From Glaciecola sp049650345 (lineage in GTDB: Bacteria; Pseudomonadota; Gammaproteobacteria; Enterobacterales; Alteromonadaceae): DNA of 64,000 nt. The position numbers were made by a program, and so were the translations under genes. Below the pieces are notes generated by a model. That model had not been told where the DNA came from. It made no database searches and worked only from the letters and a program-made list of their open reading frames with translations. Each line of letters starts with the position of its first letter. The first letter of the stretch is position 1. The stretch is taken from the NCBI GenBank assembly GCA_049650345.1, contig JBARZY010000172.1, positions 1-64,000 of the forward strand. The letters are read 5' to 3'. Shown here piece by piece: positions 44,428 to 53,305 of the stretch.

Positions 44428-46035
44428 TTGACAAATCAATTATCTACTTTTGAAAGTAGGCTGGCGTTAGTATCAACGCCAGCTTTTTTACGCACATTAC
44501 CCAGCATTAAACATGGCGTAGAGCGCGAAACCTTGCGGGTTAATCCAGACGGTGGCATTGCTACTAGTTCGCATCCTGCGGCTTTAGGCTCAGCCTTAAC
44601 TCATGAATGGATTACCACCGACTTTTCAGAGTCCTTGCTTGAGTTCATTACACCGCCGGAATCTAGCGCGCGTACGACTATTGCACAACTCATAGATATT
44701 CATAAATTTACCTATGAGTCTATTGGTGAAGAGTTGCTGTGGCCTACCAGTATGCCTTGTTTCATTAATGCTGAAACTAATATCCCCATTGCGCGTTATG
44801 GCAGTTCAAATATTGCTAAAATGAAAGAAGTCTACCGTACCGGTTTACATCATCGATATGGCAGTATGATGCAGGTAATTTCGGGCGTGCACTTTAACTT
44901 TTCACTACCTGAATCGTTTTGGCAACTATGGTGCGAGAGTCAGGGAGAGCAGTGGAACAAAACCACACAATCAGCGCATTACTTTGCCATGATCCGCAAT
45001 TTTAGGCGTATTGCTTGGGTGATACCGTATTTATTTGGTGCATCGCCGGCAATTTGCAGCTCGTTTATTGCCCATAAAAAAGTACAGCATCAATTCAGTA
45101 AATTAGGCAAAGGCACCTTGTATTTGCCTCATGCGACGTCACTAAGAATGAGTGACTTGGGTTACACTAGTAGCGCGCAGTCATCATTAAATATCTGTTA
45201 TAACGACTTAGATACCTATGTAAGTAGCTTACGCAATGCCATAGGCTTGCATGCGCCGCAATATGCCAATTTAACCAGCAACGAACAAGACGGTTGGCAA
45301 CAGCTAAACGACAAAGTATTGCAAATAGAAAACGAACTGTATTCACCTATACGGCCAAAGCAGGTTGCTTTACCGCAAGAAACGCCTACCAACGCACTAG
45401 AAAATAGAGGCGTGAGCTATCTTGAAGTACGTTCATTAGATGTTAATCCGTTTTCGCCAATTGGCATTGAAGAAACACAATTTCACTTTTTAGATGTGTT
45501 TTTACTGCATTGTTTATTGCAACCATCAGATAAGTTTGGCGATGATTGTTTTGCAATCAGCCAAGCCAATATCAACAAAGTGGTTACCGAAGGTCGATTA
45601 CCAGGATTGACATTATTTGATGGCAAGCAAGAAATTTCACTTGAAGCTTGGGGAGAAACATTAGTTGAACAGTGGTTACTAGTGGCTCAGGTGCTGGATA
45701 ACGCCAATAATTCCACGAACTACACTGATGCCGTGAACGCGCAAGCGGGTAAATTTGCACAAGCAAATACAACCTCTTCGGGCAAGTGGTTATCTACCCT
45801 GCTTGAAAATGAAATTGACAACAGCAGCTTAGGTCTAGAATTAGCCAAAGAATACAAGAGTTTTGCGGCAGGACTTAATTACAAGCATATTAATCAACAT
45901 GATTTTACTCAGCAAGCACAAGCTTCTATTAGCGCTCAGCAGAAAATTGAGAAAAATGATACGGTGTCATTTTCAACCTTTGTTAAAGATTATTTTGGCA
46001 ATAGAAAACCTGCCACCGAGAATGATTGCAGCTAA
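44428..46035 (+). CDS. gshA: Glutamate-cysteine ligase (GshA, proteobacterial type)
   Basis: First step of glutathione synthesis: ATP-dependent joining of glutamate and cysteine. 535 residues from a TTG start; no better ATG exists before the conserved KHGVERETLRVNPDGGIATSSHPAALG. Further motifs: TDFSESLLEFITPP near residue 70, YRTGLHHRYGSMMQVISGVHFNFSLP near 140, and YLEVRSLDVNPFSPIGIE near 335. The C-terminal tail (after about 480) is Gln/Lys rich. The TTG start and weak ribosome site suggest modest translation. Confidence 0.95.
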   Translation: MTNQLSTFESRLALVSTPAFLRTLPSIKHGVERETLRVNPDGGIATSSHPAALGSALTHEWITTDFSESLLEFITPPESSARTTIAQLIDIHKFTYESIGEELLWPTSMPCFINAETNIPIARYGSSNIAKMKEVYRTGLHHRYGSMMQVISGVHFNFSLPESFWQLWCESQGEQWNKTTQSAHYFAMIRNFRRIAWVIPYLFGASPAICSSFIAHKKVQHQFSKLGKGTLYLPHATSLRMSDLGYTSSAQSSLNICYNDLDTYVSSLRNAIGLHAPQYANLTSNEQDGWQQLNDKVLQIENELYSPIRPKQVALPQETPTNALENRGVSYLEVRSLDVNPFSPIGIEETQFHFLDVFLLHCLLQPSDKFGDDCFAISQANINKVVTEGRLPGLTLFDGKQEISLEAWGETLVEQWLLVAQVLDNANNSTNYTDAVNAQAGKFAQANTTSSGKWLSTLLENEIDNSSLGLELAKEYKSFAAGLNYKHINQHDFTQQAQASISAQQKIEKNDTVSFSTFVKDYFGNRKPATENDCS

Positions 46036-46063
46036 ATTAAAATAGGTGTTGATATAAAATGGA

Positions 46064-46097
46064 CAAAAAAAAAGCCTGATGAAAATTATCATCAGGC
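46064..46097 (-). terminator. Hairpin after gshA with its U-tract on the minus strand
   Basis: GCCTGATGA (46074-46082) pairs with TCATCAGGC (46089-46097). The A-run (46065-46073) lies on the left, so a proper U-tract exists only for leftward transcripts, while the right side reads AATACACAC. It therefore looks like a leftward terminator, although gshA and the next two genes read rightward. It may also act as an RNA-stabilising 3' hairpin for gshA. Confidence 0.6.
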
Positions 46098-46163
46098 AAT
46101 ACACACTTAGGGAAACATTTAACACACATTAGTAAGAGCCTTAACCGTGAGATTAGTTCCATT

Positions 46164-46790
46164 ATGTTGTTAAAAAAATTTCAATTTGTTTTTTTATCTA
46201 CCATTTTTGTTTTATTTTTAGGGGGTTGCAGTACCACACAACCTAAATATAGAGAAAATTTGTGCAAAATTTTTGAAGAAAAAGACGATTGGTACGATGC
46301 CGCAGCTGATATGCGCGAAAAGTGGGGTGTACCTATACACGTGCCTATGGCTATGATGTATCAAGAAAGCTCGTTTCGCCACAATGCTATTCCGCCCAGA
46401 GATTACGTGTTTTTCGGCTTGATTCCTTGGGGAAGAGTCAGTTCAGCGTATGGATATGCGCAAGCGAAAACCATGACGTGGACAGATTACAAAAAAGAAA
46501 CCGGTAACTCTTTTGCAGACAGGGATGATTTTGAAGATGCAATTGATTTTATGGGCTGGTTTATTTCAAAAACACACAAAATTAATCGTATTTCTAAGTG
46601 GGATGCGGGCGCACAATATCTAAACTACCACGAAGGGTGGGGCGGTTATAAACGCAAGTCATATCGCAAAAAGCCTTGGCTAGTTAAAGTGGCCCGAAAA
46701 GTCGACGTGCGATCAAAACGTTACTCTGCACAATTGAAAAAGTGTGAAGACGACCTTGATGACAACTGGTTTATTCGCTTGTTTAAATAA
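46164..46790 (+). CDS. Lipoprotein with SLT-type lytic transglycosylase domain
   Basis: 208 residues. The lipobox FLGGCS places the lipidated Cys at residue 22. The transglycosylase-SLT-like core contains MAMMYQESSFRHNA, with the catalytic Glu at residue 68, then SSAYGYAQAKTMTW and YLNYHEGWGGYKRKSY. Cleaves peptidoglycan glycan strands if active; probably outer-membrane anchored. The tail is very basic. Regulation and partners are unknown; it follows gshA by 128 bases with its own leader. Confidence 0.87.
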   Translation: MLLKKFQFVFLSTIFVLFLGGCSTTQPKYRENLCKIFEEKDDWYDAAADMREKWGVPIHVPMAMMYQESSFRHNAIPPRDYVFFGLIPWGRVSSAYGYAQAKTMTWTDYKKETGNSFADRDDFEDAIDFMGWFISKTHKINRISKWDAGAQYLNYHEGWGGYKRKSYRKKPWLVKVARKVDVRSKRYSAQLKKCEDDLDDNWFIRLFK

Positions 46791-46856
46791 ACACCCTAGC
46801 AAATATTGATTTAGCGCAAAGGATTGCGCGTTTCAGGTTTTTTCTGCAGTAAAACA

Positions 46857-46870
46857 TTGATCAAGATCAG
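46857..46870 (+). promoter_or_regulatory. FNR/EtrA-like box before the DUF3149 gene
   Basis: TTGATCAAGATCAG matches TTGAT-N4-ATCAA at nine of ten positions. A -10-like TATCAT at 46892-46897 would put the start site near 46904, placing the box centre about 40.5 bases upstream, the class II activator position. Confidence 0.6.
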
Positions 46871-46946
46871 CATATTTCATGCGCTATTGACTATCATTTA
46901 TTCATCAACTTAAACAAGGTACGAGTAATCGTAAAAGGTGAATATT

Positions 46947-47069
46947 ATGTTAGATCTACTCTTTTCTGATCCCGTTGCATGGGGCTCAATTTTAGGTATT
47001 TTTGTTGTTTGTGCAATTTGTGCTTATTACGTATATTTGTTTTTGCATAACGTAAAAGAAGACCTGTAA
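46947..47069 (+). CDS. DUF3149-type 40-residue membrane protein
   Basis: MLDLLFSDPVAWGS followed by one transmembrane helix (about residues 14-34) and a short charged tail ending VKEDL. Length and the N-terminal (L/D)LLF-(S/G)-(D/N)PV pattern match DUF3149, small proteins of unknown function. AAAGG lies eight bases before the ATG. It has its own predicted promoter with an FNR-like box. Perhaps linked to low-oxygen respiration, as other tiny single-helix subunits are, but this is inference. Confidence 0.8.
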   Translation: MLDLLFSDPVAWGSILGIFVVCAICAYYVYLFLHNVKEDL

Positions 47070-47094
47070 GGCCTTTCGGCTGAGCACAAACGGT

Positions 47095-47658
47095 TTATAG
47101 TTTAAATGCGGTAAAGTCTATGTTTATAAGCACCAGTAAACCGGCATTGCCGCCAAAGGCCTTAGGCGCTTTTACGAATGCGCTCACATCGGGGTGCTGC
47201 ACTAACCAATTAGGGGTTTTTTGTTTGAGAATGCCGTTACCGTGGCCGTGTATGACATTAATACAGGGACTGTGACGTTGCTTGGCCTCAAATATTACCG
47301 ATAACAACTCTTCTTTTGCTTGTTGTGCCGTAAGGCCATGTAAGTCAATTTCATAATCGGGCGGAATTAAGCCTAACTTCAGTTTTTTTACCAAGTCTTT
47401 GTGTTCACCGTCTTTTTCGCGCACAAAACTAATGGCTTGGTTTTCGGGCCAATAAGCCTCAAACACGTCTGATATAGCCACACTTGCACTGCACTGCTTT
47501 TGCGACTCAGGCGTGGCTACGGTGTATATTACTTTGCCAGCGCTGCGTTTTGCTGCTTGCTTTTCTTGACGGCTGGGTACGTATTTGTCACTGACTACCT
47601 TTTTAGCGTCTTTAAACAAGGCTGAAAATTCACTTTCGGAGGAGGTTTTTTTTGTCAT
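47095..47658 (-). CDS. smrB: SmrB-like Smr-domain endonuclease (ribosome rescue)
   Basis: About 187 residues from the ATG at 47658; a TTG at 47673 is possible. An N-terminal linker precedes the Smr domain in the C-terminal half: DYEIDLHGLTAQQAKEEL near residue 105 and CINVIHGHGNGILKQKTPNWL near 140, the DLHG and HGxG motifs of the nuclease. E. coli SmrB cuts mRNA at collided ribosomes. It diverges from prmB, as in E. coli, which supports SmrB rather than SmrA. Confidence 0.93.
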   Translation of the reverse strand: MTKKTSSESEFSALFKDAKKVVSDKYVPSRQEKQAAKRSAGKVIYTVATPESQKQCSASVAISDVFEAYWPENQAISFVREKDGEHKDLVKKLKLGLIPPDYEIDLHGLTAQQAKEELLSVIFEAKQRHSPCINVIHGHGNGILKQKTPNWLVQHPDVSAFVKAPKAFGGNAGLLVLINIDFTAFKL

Positions 47659-47820
47659 TTGCTTATTTTTCAAAGAAAATTAATTTCAATTTCGCTATTA
47701 TACGCAGTCTGTAAGCCAATACATCACCCATTGTGTGAATAAGTCATCAGCTAGCATAGTATGCAAGCATTCTTTATTCGTAGCAGTGCGTTATAATCTA
47801 ATACCAATGAGTATCCATGC

Positions 47821-48795
47821 ATGCCTGATTTAAATGCATCTGATGTTGTACAAAACACCGATGTTGATCATACCTTAACTACGCTAATCGACTACATTCG
47901 ATATGCAATCACCTGTTTAAATCAGCACGATGTGTATTATGGCCACGGCACAGAAAACGCATGGCAAGAAGCCCAGCGTTTAGTCTTCACGGCGTTATCA
48001 TTGCCCCTTGATTTGTCTATTGACGAACAACGCCAGTTTCATCAATGTGTATTAACTCAAGCTGAACGTTCTCTAATATTACAGTGGATAACGGCACGTT
48101 GTGAGCAAGGCATTCCTTTGCCATATTTAACGCATCAAGCGTGGTTTGCGGGCATGCCTTTTTACGTTGATGAACGCGTGCTTATCCCCCGTTCACCCTT
48201 TGCTGAACTCATTGCCAATCGCTTTGCGCCATATACGAATATAACCAGTGTCCCTGAAACGCCGCTAATGATGCTTGATATGTGCACAGGTGGCGCTTGT
48301 ATAGCTATTGCATTGGCGCACACCTTTGAGCACGCCCAAGTAGATGCTGTTGATATTGACCAAGACGCATTAGATGTGGCGTCTATTAATATTGAACAAT
48401 ATCAACTAGAAGATCGCGTGTTTCCTATGCAGTCTGATATTTTTGATAATCTTGGCCAACAAAAGTACGACTTGATTGTGGTTAATCCTCCCTATGTTGA
48501 TGCCCAAGATATGCATGACTTACCTCGCGAGTATCATCATGAGCCCGAACATGCATTGGCATCAGGCGATGACGGCTTAGATATTACCTTACGAGTGTTG
48601 CAACAAGCCAGCCAACACATGACCGACAACGCCTGGTTGTTTGTTGAGGTAGGCAACAGTGAAGTAAATTTTGCGCAGCGTTTTGTGGGCATTGAGGTAA
48701 CGTGGTGCGAACTCACACAAGGCGGCAGTGGTATTTTTGCACTGAACAAATCACAGCTAGATGCACAACTTAATCAATTACACGCTTTAATTTAA
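47821..48795 (+). CDS. prmB: Ribosomal protein L3 glutamine methyltransferase
   Basis: SAM-dependent N5-glutamine methyltransferase of L3, 324 residues. An N-terminal helical domain is followed by the VLIPRSPFAELI segment near residue 120, the SAM loop MLDMCTGGACIAIAL near 155 and the NPPYVD catalytic motif near 223, all characteristic of PrmB/PrmC; the spacing and the following aroC indicate PrmB. It is nine bases before aroC. Confidence 0.95.
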   Translation: MPDLNASDVVQNTDVDHTLTTLIDYIRYAITCLNQHDVYYGHGTENAWQEAQRLVFTALSLPLDLSIDEQRQFHQCVLTQAERSLILQWITARCEQGIPLPYLTHQAWFAGMPFYVDERVLIPRSPFAELIANRFAPYTNITSVPETPLMMLDMCTGGACIAIALAHTFEHAQVDAVDIDQDALDVASINIEQYQLEDRVFPMQSDIFDNLGQQKYDLIVVNPPYVDAQDMHDLPREYHHEPEHALASGDDGLDITLRVLQQASQHMTDNAWLFVEVGNSEVNFAQRFVGIEVTWCELTQGGSGIFALNKSQLDAQLNQLHALI

Positions 48796-48804
48796 GGAAC
48801 AAGA

Positions 48805-49902
48805 ATGTCTGGAAATACCTTTGGGAAGTTGTTTACCCTTACTACATTTGGCGAAAGCCACGGTATTGCAATAGGCGGTGTGGTAGACGGTTGCCCCGCA
48901 GGACTCGAACTCACCGAAGCTGATTTACAGGGTGATTTAGATCGCCGTAAACCAGGCACATCAAAATTTACCACTGCACGCCGCGAATCTGACGAAGTAC
49001 AAATATTATCGGGTGTATTTGAAGGTAAAACAACCGGTACTAGCATTGGCTTATTAATTAAAAACACCGATCAGCGCAGCCAAGACTATTCAAAAATTAA
49101 AGACAGTTTTCGACCAGGTCACGCAGATTACACTTACCAGCAAAAATTTGGTATGCGCGATTATCGCGGCGGTGGTCGTTCTTCAGCACGTGAAACGGCA
49201 GTAAGAGTAGCAGCCGGCGGCATCGCTAAGAAGTATTTAAAGCAACACTACGGCATTGAAATAAACGGTTATATTTCGCAGCTGGGGCCAATTAAAATTG
49301 ACACTGTTGATCACACTGTGACCAACACAAATCCTTTTTTCTGTCCCGATAGCAACAAGCTAGAAGCGCTAGAAGAGTACATGCGGGCACTTAAGAAAGA
49401 AGGCAATTCAATAGGTGCCAAAGTGACTGTAGAGGCAAACAATATGCCTGTGGGCCTAGGTGAGCCAGTATTTGATAGACTTGATGCCGATATTGCCCAC
49501 GCCATGATGGGCATTAATGCAGTGAAAGGCGTAGAAGTGGGAGATGGCTTTGACTGCGTTACTCAAAAGGGCACTGATCATCGTGACGAAATGTCACCCG
49601 ATGGCTTTCACACCAACCACGCTGGTGGCGTATTAGGCGGTATTTCTTCTGGACAAGACTTAGTGGTGAATATGGCCTTAAAACCCACCTCAAGTATCAG
49701 TATTTCAGGTAAAACGGTAGATGTTAACGGCGAACAAAGCGAAATCATCACTAAAGGCCGACACGACCCATGCGTAGGCATTCGTGCGGTACCTATTGCT
49801 GAGGCAATGCTAGCATTAGTCATTATGGACCACCTATTGCGCCATCGTGGTCAAAATAGCGATGTGAACTCTATTACACCCGTTATTCCGGCGCAGCGAT
49901 AA
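48805..49902 (+). CDS. aroC: Chorismate synthase
   Basis: Last step of the shikimate pathway: EPSP to chorismate, needing reduced FMN. 365 residues. Signatures: GESHGIAIGGVVDGCPAG near residue 14, FRPGHADYTYQQKFGMRDYRGGGRSSARETAVRVAAG near 105, and GRHDPCVGIRAVPIAEAMLALV near 312. Full length. It follows prmB by nine bases with a ribosome-binding site (AAGGAAC), and precedes a hypothetical exported protein. Confidence 0.97.
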   Translation: MSGNTFGKLFTLTTFGESHGIAIGGVVDGCPAGLELTEADLQGDLDRRKPGTSKFTTARRESDEVQILSGVFEGKTTGTSIGLLIKNTDQRSQDYSKIKDSFRPGHADYTYQQKFGMRDYRGGGRSSARETAVRVAAGGIAKKYLKQHYGIEINGYISQLGPIKIDTVDHTVTNTNPFFCPDSNKLEALEEYMRALKKEGNSIGAKVTVEANNMPVGLGEPVFDRLDADIAHAMMGINAVKGVEVGDGFDCVTQKGTDHRDEMSPDGFHTNHAGGVLGGISSGQDLVVNMALKPTSSISISGKTVDVNGEQSEIITKGRHDPCVGIRAVPIAEAMLALVIMDHLLRHRGQNSDVNSITPVIPAQR

Positions 49903-49907
49903 ACACC

Positions 49908-50825
49908 GTGAATACTTGTATAAGCGCTTGCAAGCTAGGGCTAGTATTTGTTTGTTTAGTGTTGGGAATGAGTCAGTCTCGCGCCCAAGATAGCAGCGAT
50001 ATTTGGTTGGGAAAACTTAGTTTACGTGACAACACCCAGATAACTGACTTAGTGAGGTTGACTAACACCAATGCTTACACCAATCAGCCCTATTTTTTCG
50101 GTAATGATTATCTGTATTATACCCAGTCTGAAGGTGAGGGCGACGCAGCACAAACCGATGTATTTCGTTTTTCATTAGTCGTGGGCACTAGTAAAAACCT
50201 TACCCAAAGTACCGATGCTGAATATTCACCCACTCCAGCTTTTGCCAATGGTAGTATGTCGCTGATAAGGGTAAATAGCGAAGGTAAACAACAACTATGG
50301 GTGTACAATTTGCAAGGCAATCCAAAGCAGCATTTGGTACCGGCAATTGAACCTGTGGGTTATCATGTTTGGCTAGACGATGAGTCTTTATTATTGTTTG
50401 TGTTGGGACAACCTCATACGCTTCAGCTTACGCAGTCAAGCCCTGAGTCAGTGGGTAAAGTCATTGATGACAACATTGGTGCGAGTTTATTTCAATACAA
50501 AAACACGTCATGGTTTTTGTATAGCAGAACCAGTGAAGAGGGTAATTGGCTAAAGGCGTACAACAAAGACTCAGGTAAAGTGAGACAAGTCGCTCGTCTG
50601 CCCAACGACGCAAAGTATTTTGCAGTAACGGCAAGTGGCCGGGTGCTTAGTAGCAACGGCAAAACGTTATTTGTTCGCGACATAACACAAGACAAGCAGA
50701 AACTTAAACCGATTGGAAAGTGGCATGCCATTGATATTAATGAAAAGCAGTGTCAACAGGGTATAAGCCGAGTGGCGGTCTCGCCCGATAGCAGTATGGT
50801 TGCTTTAGTATGCAGTAATGAGTAA
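49908..50825 (+). CDS. Exported beta-propeller-like protein of unknown function
   Basis: 305 residues from a GTG start only five bases after aroC. A signal peptide is likely (hydrophobic LGLVFVCLVLGMSQSRAQD, residues 9-27). The remainder has repeated Trp/Tyr-rich strands, such as KQQLWVYNLQGNP and GISRVAVSPDSSMVALVC, resembling TolB/WD40-like propeller blades, but I cannot assign a family. Probably cotranscribed with aroC. No catalytic motif seen. Confidence 0.75.
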   Translation: MNTCISACKLGLVFVCLVLGMSQSRAQDSSDIWLGKLSLRDNTQITDLVRLTNTNAYTNQPYFFGNDYLYYTQSEGEGDAAQTDVFRFSLVVGTSKNLTQSTDAEYSPTPAFANGSMSLIRVNSEGKQQLWVYNLQGNPKQHLVPAIEPVGYHVWLDDESLLLFVLGQPHTLQLTQSSPESVGKVIDDNIGASLFQYKNTSWFLYSRTSEEGNWLKAYNKDSGKVRQVARLPNDAKYFAVTASGRVLSSNGKTLFVRDITQDKQKLKPIGKWHAIDINEKQCQQGISRVAVSPDSSMVALVCSNE

Positions 50826-50846
50826 ATCAAGATTGTGTAAAAATTC

Positions 50847-50878
50847 AAAAAAAATGCGCATTAATATGCGCATTTTTT
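50847..50878. terminator. Bidirectional terminator between the exported protein and sodB
   Basis: ATGCGCAT and ATGCGCAT flank TTAAT-type loop bases, with A- and T-runs outside. Serves both convergent genes. Confidence 0.9.
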
Positions 50879-50915
50879 ATGGTTATTCAGTTTACACAAA
50901 CCAAATAAGGGCGTG

Positions 50916-51500
50916 TTAGCTAGCAAAGTTGTCAGAAGCAAACTGCCAGTTAGCAAGAGCCCAGAAACCTTCTAAGTAGTTTGGACGCACGTTACGGTAA
51001 TCGATGTAGTAGGCGTGCTCCCACAAATCTACAGTAATCAATGGTGTTACACCGTCTTGTGTAATTGGCGTACCAGCATTGCTAGTGTTAACGATGTCTA
51101 GGCTACCATCAGCAGTTTTAACTAACCAAGTCCAGCTAGAACCAAAGTTGTTAACTGCTTTGTCGTTAAATGCAGCTTTGAAGTCTGCAAACGAACCCCA
51201 TTTTGCGTTAATTGCATCAGCAAGTGGTCCAGTTGGTTCACCACCAGCATTTGGCGCTAGGCTGTTCCAATAAAAAGTGTGGTTCCAAATTTGTGCAGCG
51301 TTGTTAAATACGCCACCGTCACTTGATTTAACAATTTCTTCTAAAGACTTGCTGGCTAAATCGGTACCTTCAATAAGGCCATTCAGCTTTGTTACATATG
51401 TTGCATGGTGTTTACCATGGTGAAAATCTAAAGTTTCAGCAGAAATATGCGGTTCAAGTGCTGTTTTTTCGTAAGGTAATGCTGGTAGTTCGAAAGCCAT
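50916..51500 (-). CDS. sodB: Iron superoxide dismutase
   Basis: Converts superoxide to O2 and H2O2, 194 residues. Metal ligands: His27 (DFHHGKHH), the second His in NAAQIWNHTFYW near 74, and Asp/His in VDLWEHAYYIDYRN near 157-161. The Gln in NAAQIW and overall pattern mark the Fe rather than Mn type. It begins MAFELPALPYEKTALEPHIS, typical SodB. It lies near other iron genes (grxD, bfd). No Fur box was identified by eye in its leader. Confidence 0.96.
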   Translation of the reverse strand: MAFELPALPYEKTALEPHISAETLDFHHGKHHATYVTKLNGLIEGTDLASKSLEEIVKSSDGGVFNNAAQIWNHTFYWNSLAPNAGGEPTGPLADAINAKWGSFADFKAAFNDKAVNNFGSSWTWLVKTADGSLDIVNTSNAGTPITQDGVTPLITVDLWEHAYYIDYRNVRPNYLEGFWALANWQFASDNFAS

Positions 51501-51789
51501 GTGTAATCTCCATGAGTGTTGTTTTATATATCAATAATAGTATGTAAGGATCAAATTTACGTTTTAAACCCTTGCGCTGTAATTAGGGTTAATTTTTTTC
51601 GTTTCTACTAATTCTTTATTTTACCCAAACAAGATCAACTTTTATTCTATTTACGTATAACCGAATTACATAATATAGATACATTCGAAAACACTGAATG
51701 CAAACAAGGGGTCGCGCTTGTGGCTTGAATTCGGTAACATTGCGCCCATATCATTACTTAATCATTTCACATATTAAAACGGTTGAAGC

Positions 51790-52122
51790 ATGGAAACTAT
51801 AGATAAAATTAAAGAACAAATTAACGAAAATCCTATTTTGTTGTATATGAAGGGCTCTCCTAAGTTGCCTTCATGTGGGTTTTCTTCACAAGCCTCTCAG
51901 GCATTAATGTCGTGTAACGAGCAATTTGCTTACGTTGATATTCTGCAAAACCCTGATATTCGCGCTGAGTTGCCTAAGTTCGCAAACTGGCCAACCTTTC
52001 CACAACTTTGGGTTGATGGCGAATTAGTAGGTGGTTGCGACATTATATTAGAAATGTTTCAACAAGGTGAGCTACAAACACTTATTAAAGAAACGGCTGA
52101 TAAAAACAAAGCCGCTGAGTAA
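51790..52122 (+). CDS. grxD: Monothiol glutaredoxin GrxD (Grx4)
   Basis: 110 residues. Binds and delivers [2Fe-2S] clusters as a glutathione-ligated dimer, often with BolA. The monothiol CGFS motif is at residues 29-32, with the preceding KGSPKLPS and the glutathione-binding WPTFPQLWVDGELVGGCDIILEM near 75. Followed by a strong terminator. It faces bfd in convergent orientation. Divergent from sodB across 289 bases. Confidence 0.96.
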   Translation: METIDKIKEQINENPILLYMKGSPKLPSCGFSSQASQALMSCNEQFAYVDILQNPDIRAELPKFANWPTFPQLWVDGELVGGCDIILEMFQQGELQTLIKETADKNKAAE

Positions 52123-52160
52123 GCGCTGAGCTTATACAGCATTACGTTATGCTTAAAACG

Positions 52161-52188
52161 AAAAAACCGAACATTTGTTCGGTTTTTT
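52161..52188. terminator. Bidirectional terminator between grxD and bfd
   Basis: AACCGAACA and TGTTCGGTT pair with a two-base spacer; A- and T-runs flank the stem. Confidence 0.92.
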
Positions 52189-52217
52189 TATGCGGTAATG
52201 TTAATGAAGGCTTATTG

Positions 52218-52412
52218 TTAGCCAACATCTTTAAATAAACTGTCGTCAATAATAGTAGTGTCGATGATATCTTGCGCCATTTGCACGCAACTGCCGCACT
52301 GAGAGCCAACACCGAAGCGCGCTTTTAATTCACGCATGTTGCCTACGCCGTTCTCGCGAACTGCTTGTTCAATGTGTTTATCAGTGATGCCATGACATAA
52401 ACATACAAACAT
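52218..52412 (-). CDS. bfd: Bacterioferritin-associated ferredoxin
   Basis: 64 residues from MFVCLCHGITDKHIEQAV. Four cysteines (Cys4, Cys6 and two in GSQCGSCVQ near residues 36-39) bind a [2Fe-2S] cluster that passes electrons to bacterioferritin to release iron. Slight C-terminal differences from E. coli Bfd. The start is chosen at the conserved MxVCLC; the frame opens 18 bases earlier. A Fur-like box precedes the gene. No bfr adjacent. Confidence 0.93.
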   Translation of the reverse strand: MFVCLCHGITDKHIEQAVRENGVGNMRELKARFGVGSQCGSCVQMAQDIIDTTIIDDSLFKDVG

Positions 52413-52444
52413 TTTTCTTTGCGCTCTCAATAATTAATCTCATT

Positions 52445-52463
52445 GCAAATGATAATAATTGCT
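52445..52463 (-). promoter_or_regulatory. Fur-box-like site before bfd
   Basis: GCAAATGATAATAATTGCT resembles the 19-base Fur consensus (GATAATGATAATCATTATC) with a GCAA/TTGC palindrome. It lies 33 bases before the bfd ATG. Bfd is Fur-repressed in enterobacteria, which fits. Confidence 0.7.
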
Positions 52464-52545
52464 ATTTAGATTGAAAGCAAGCTTTTTTGCGATGTATTGT
52501 GTTTAAATTAAGCGCATTTTGACTGGTTTAGCAACAACAATCACC

Positions 52546-53190
52546 TTATGCTTCGTCGTTACTTGGCGCTAAAGGCCATCCACCCAACGATTGGTATCTA
52601 TTGACCATATAACAAAATAGTTCAGCTGTTTTTTGAGTGTCGTATAGCGCGCTGTGAGCATCGGCTTGTGAGAAGCTAATGTTAGCGGCTTCACAGGCTT
52701 TAACCAATACAGTTTGCCCCAGTATAAGCGCCGCTAAAGAGGTAGTGTCAAATGATACAAAAGGGTGGAACGGTGTGCGCTTAATGCTATTGCGATTAAT
52801 AGCCGCATTCACAAAACTTTGGTCGAACGTAGCATTGTGCGCAACAATAACGCTGCGCTGGCAGTCAGCCTTTTTTTGTTCACCTCGCACAAATTTGCAT
52901 AGGCCTTTCATGGCATCGCTTTCTTCTATTGCCCCGCGCAGTGGGTTAAACGGGTCAATACCATTAAATTCTATGGCAGCTTTTTCAATGTTGGCGTTTT
53001 CAAACGGCGCAATATGCTCATGAAATGTATTATGCGGCCTTACAATGCCGTGCTCGTCCATTTGCAAGGTAACGGCAGCAATTTCTAGCAGTGCATCGGT
53101 TTGCGCGTTAAAACCGGCAGTTTCTACGTCAATAATAACGGGAAAGTAACCGCGAAAGCGTTGCTTAAGTTGTGGGAGTGTTTCAGACAT
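52546..53190 (-). CDS. rnt: Ribonuclease T
   Basis: DEDDh 3'-5' exoribonuclease that trims tRNA and other stable RNA ends, 214 residues. Exo I DVETAGFNAQTDALLEIAAV near residue 21, Exo II VAHNATFDQSFVNAAI near 120, Exo III HSALYDTQKTAELF with catalytic His near 178. Full length and typical N-terminus (LKQRFRGYFPVIIDVETAGF). It diverges from motY, a pairing seen in vibrios. Confidence 0.96.
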   Translation of the reverse strand: MSETLPQLKQRFRGYFPVIIDVETAGFNAQTDALLEIAAVTLQMDEHGIVRPHNTFHEHIAPFENANIEKAAIEFNGIDPFNPLRGAIEESDAMKGLCKFVRGEQKKADCQRSVIVAHNATFDQSFVNAAINRNSIKRTPFHPFVSFDTTSLAALILGQTVLVKACEAANISFSQADAHSALYDTQKTAELFCYMVNRYQSLGGWPLAPSNDEA

Positions 53191-53305
53191 ATATGGATTA
53201 TTTACTTTACTGACTAATTACCCATGTAGTATGCATGAGATAGTATTTGTTGGCTAAACCTTTTGCCATAAAAGCCGATAAAAGAGGCGATTAAGGGGCG
53301 ATGCT

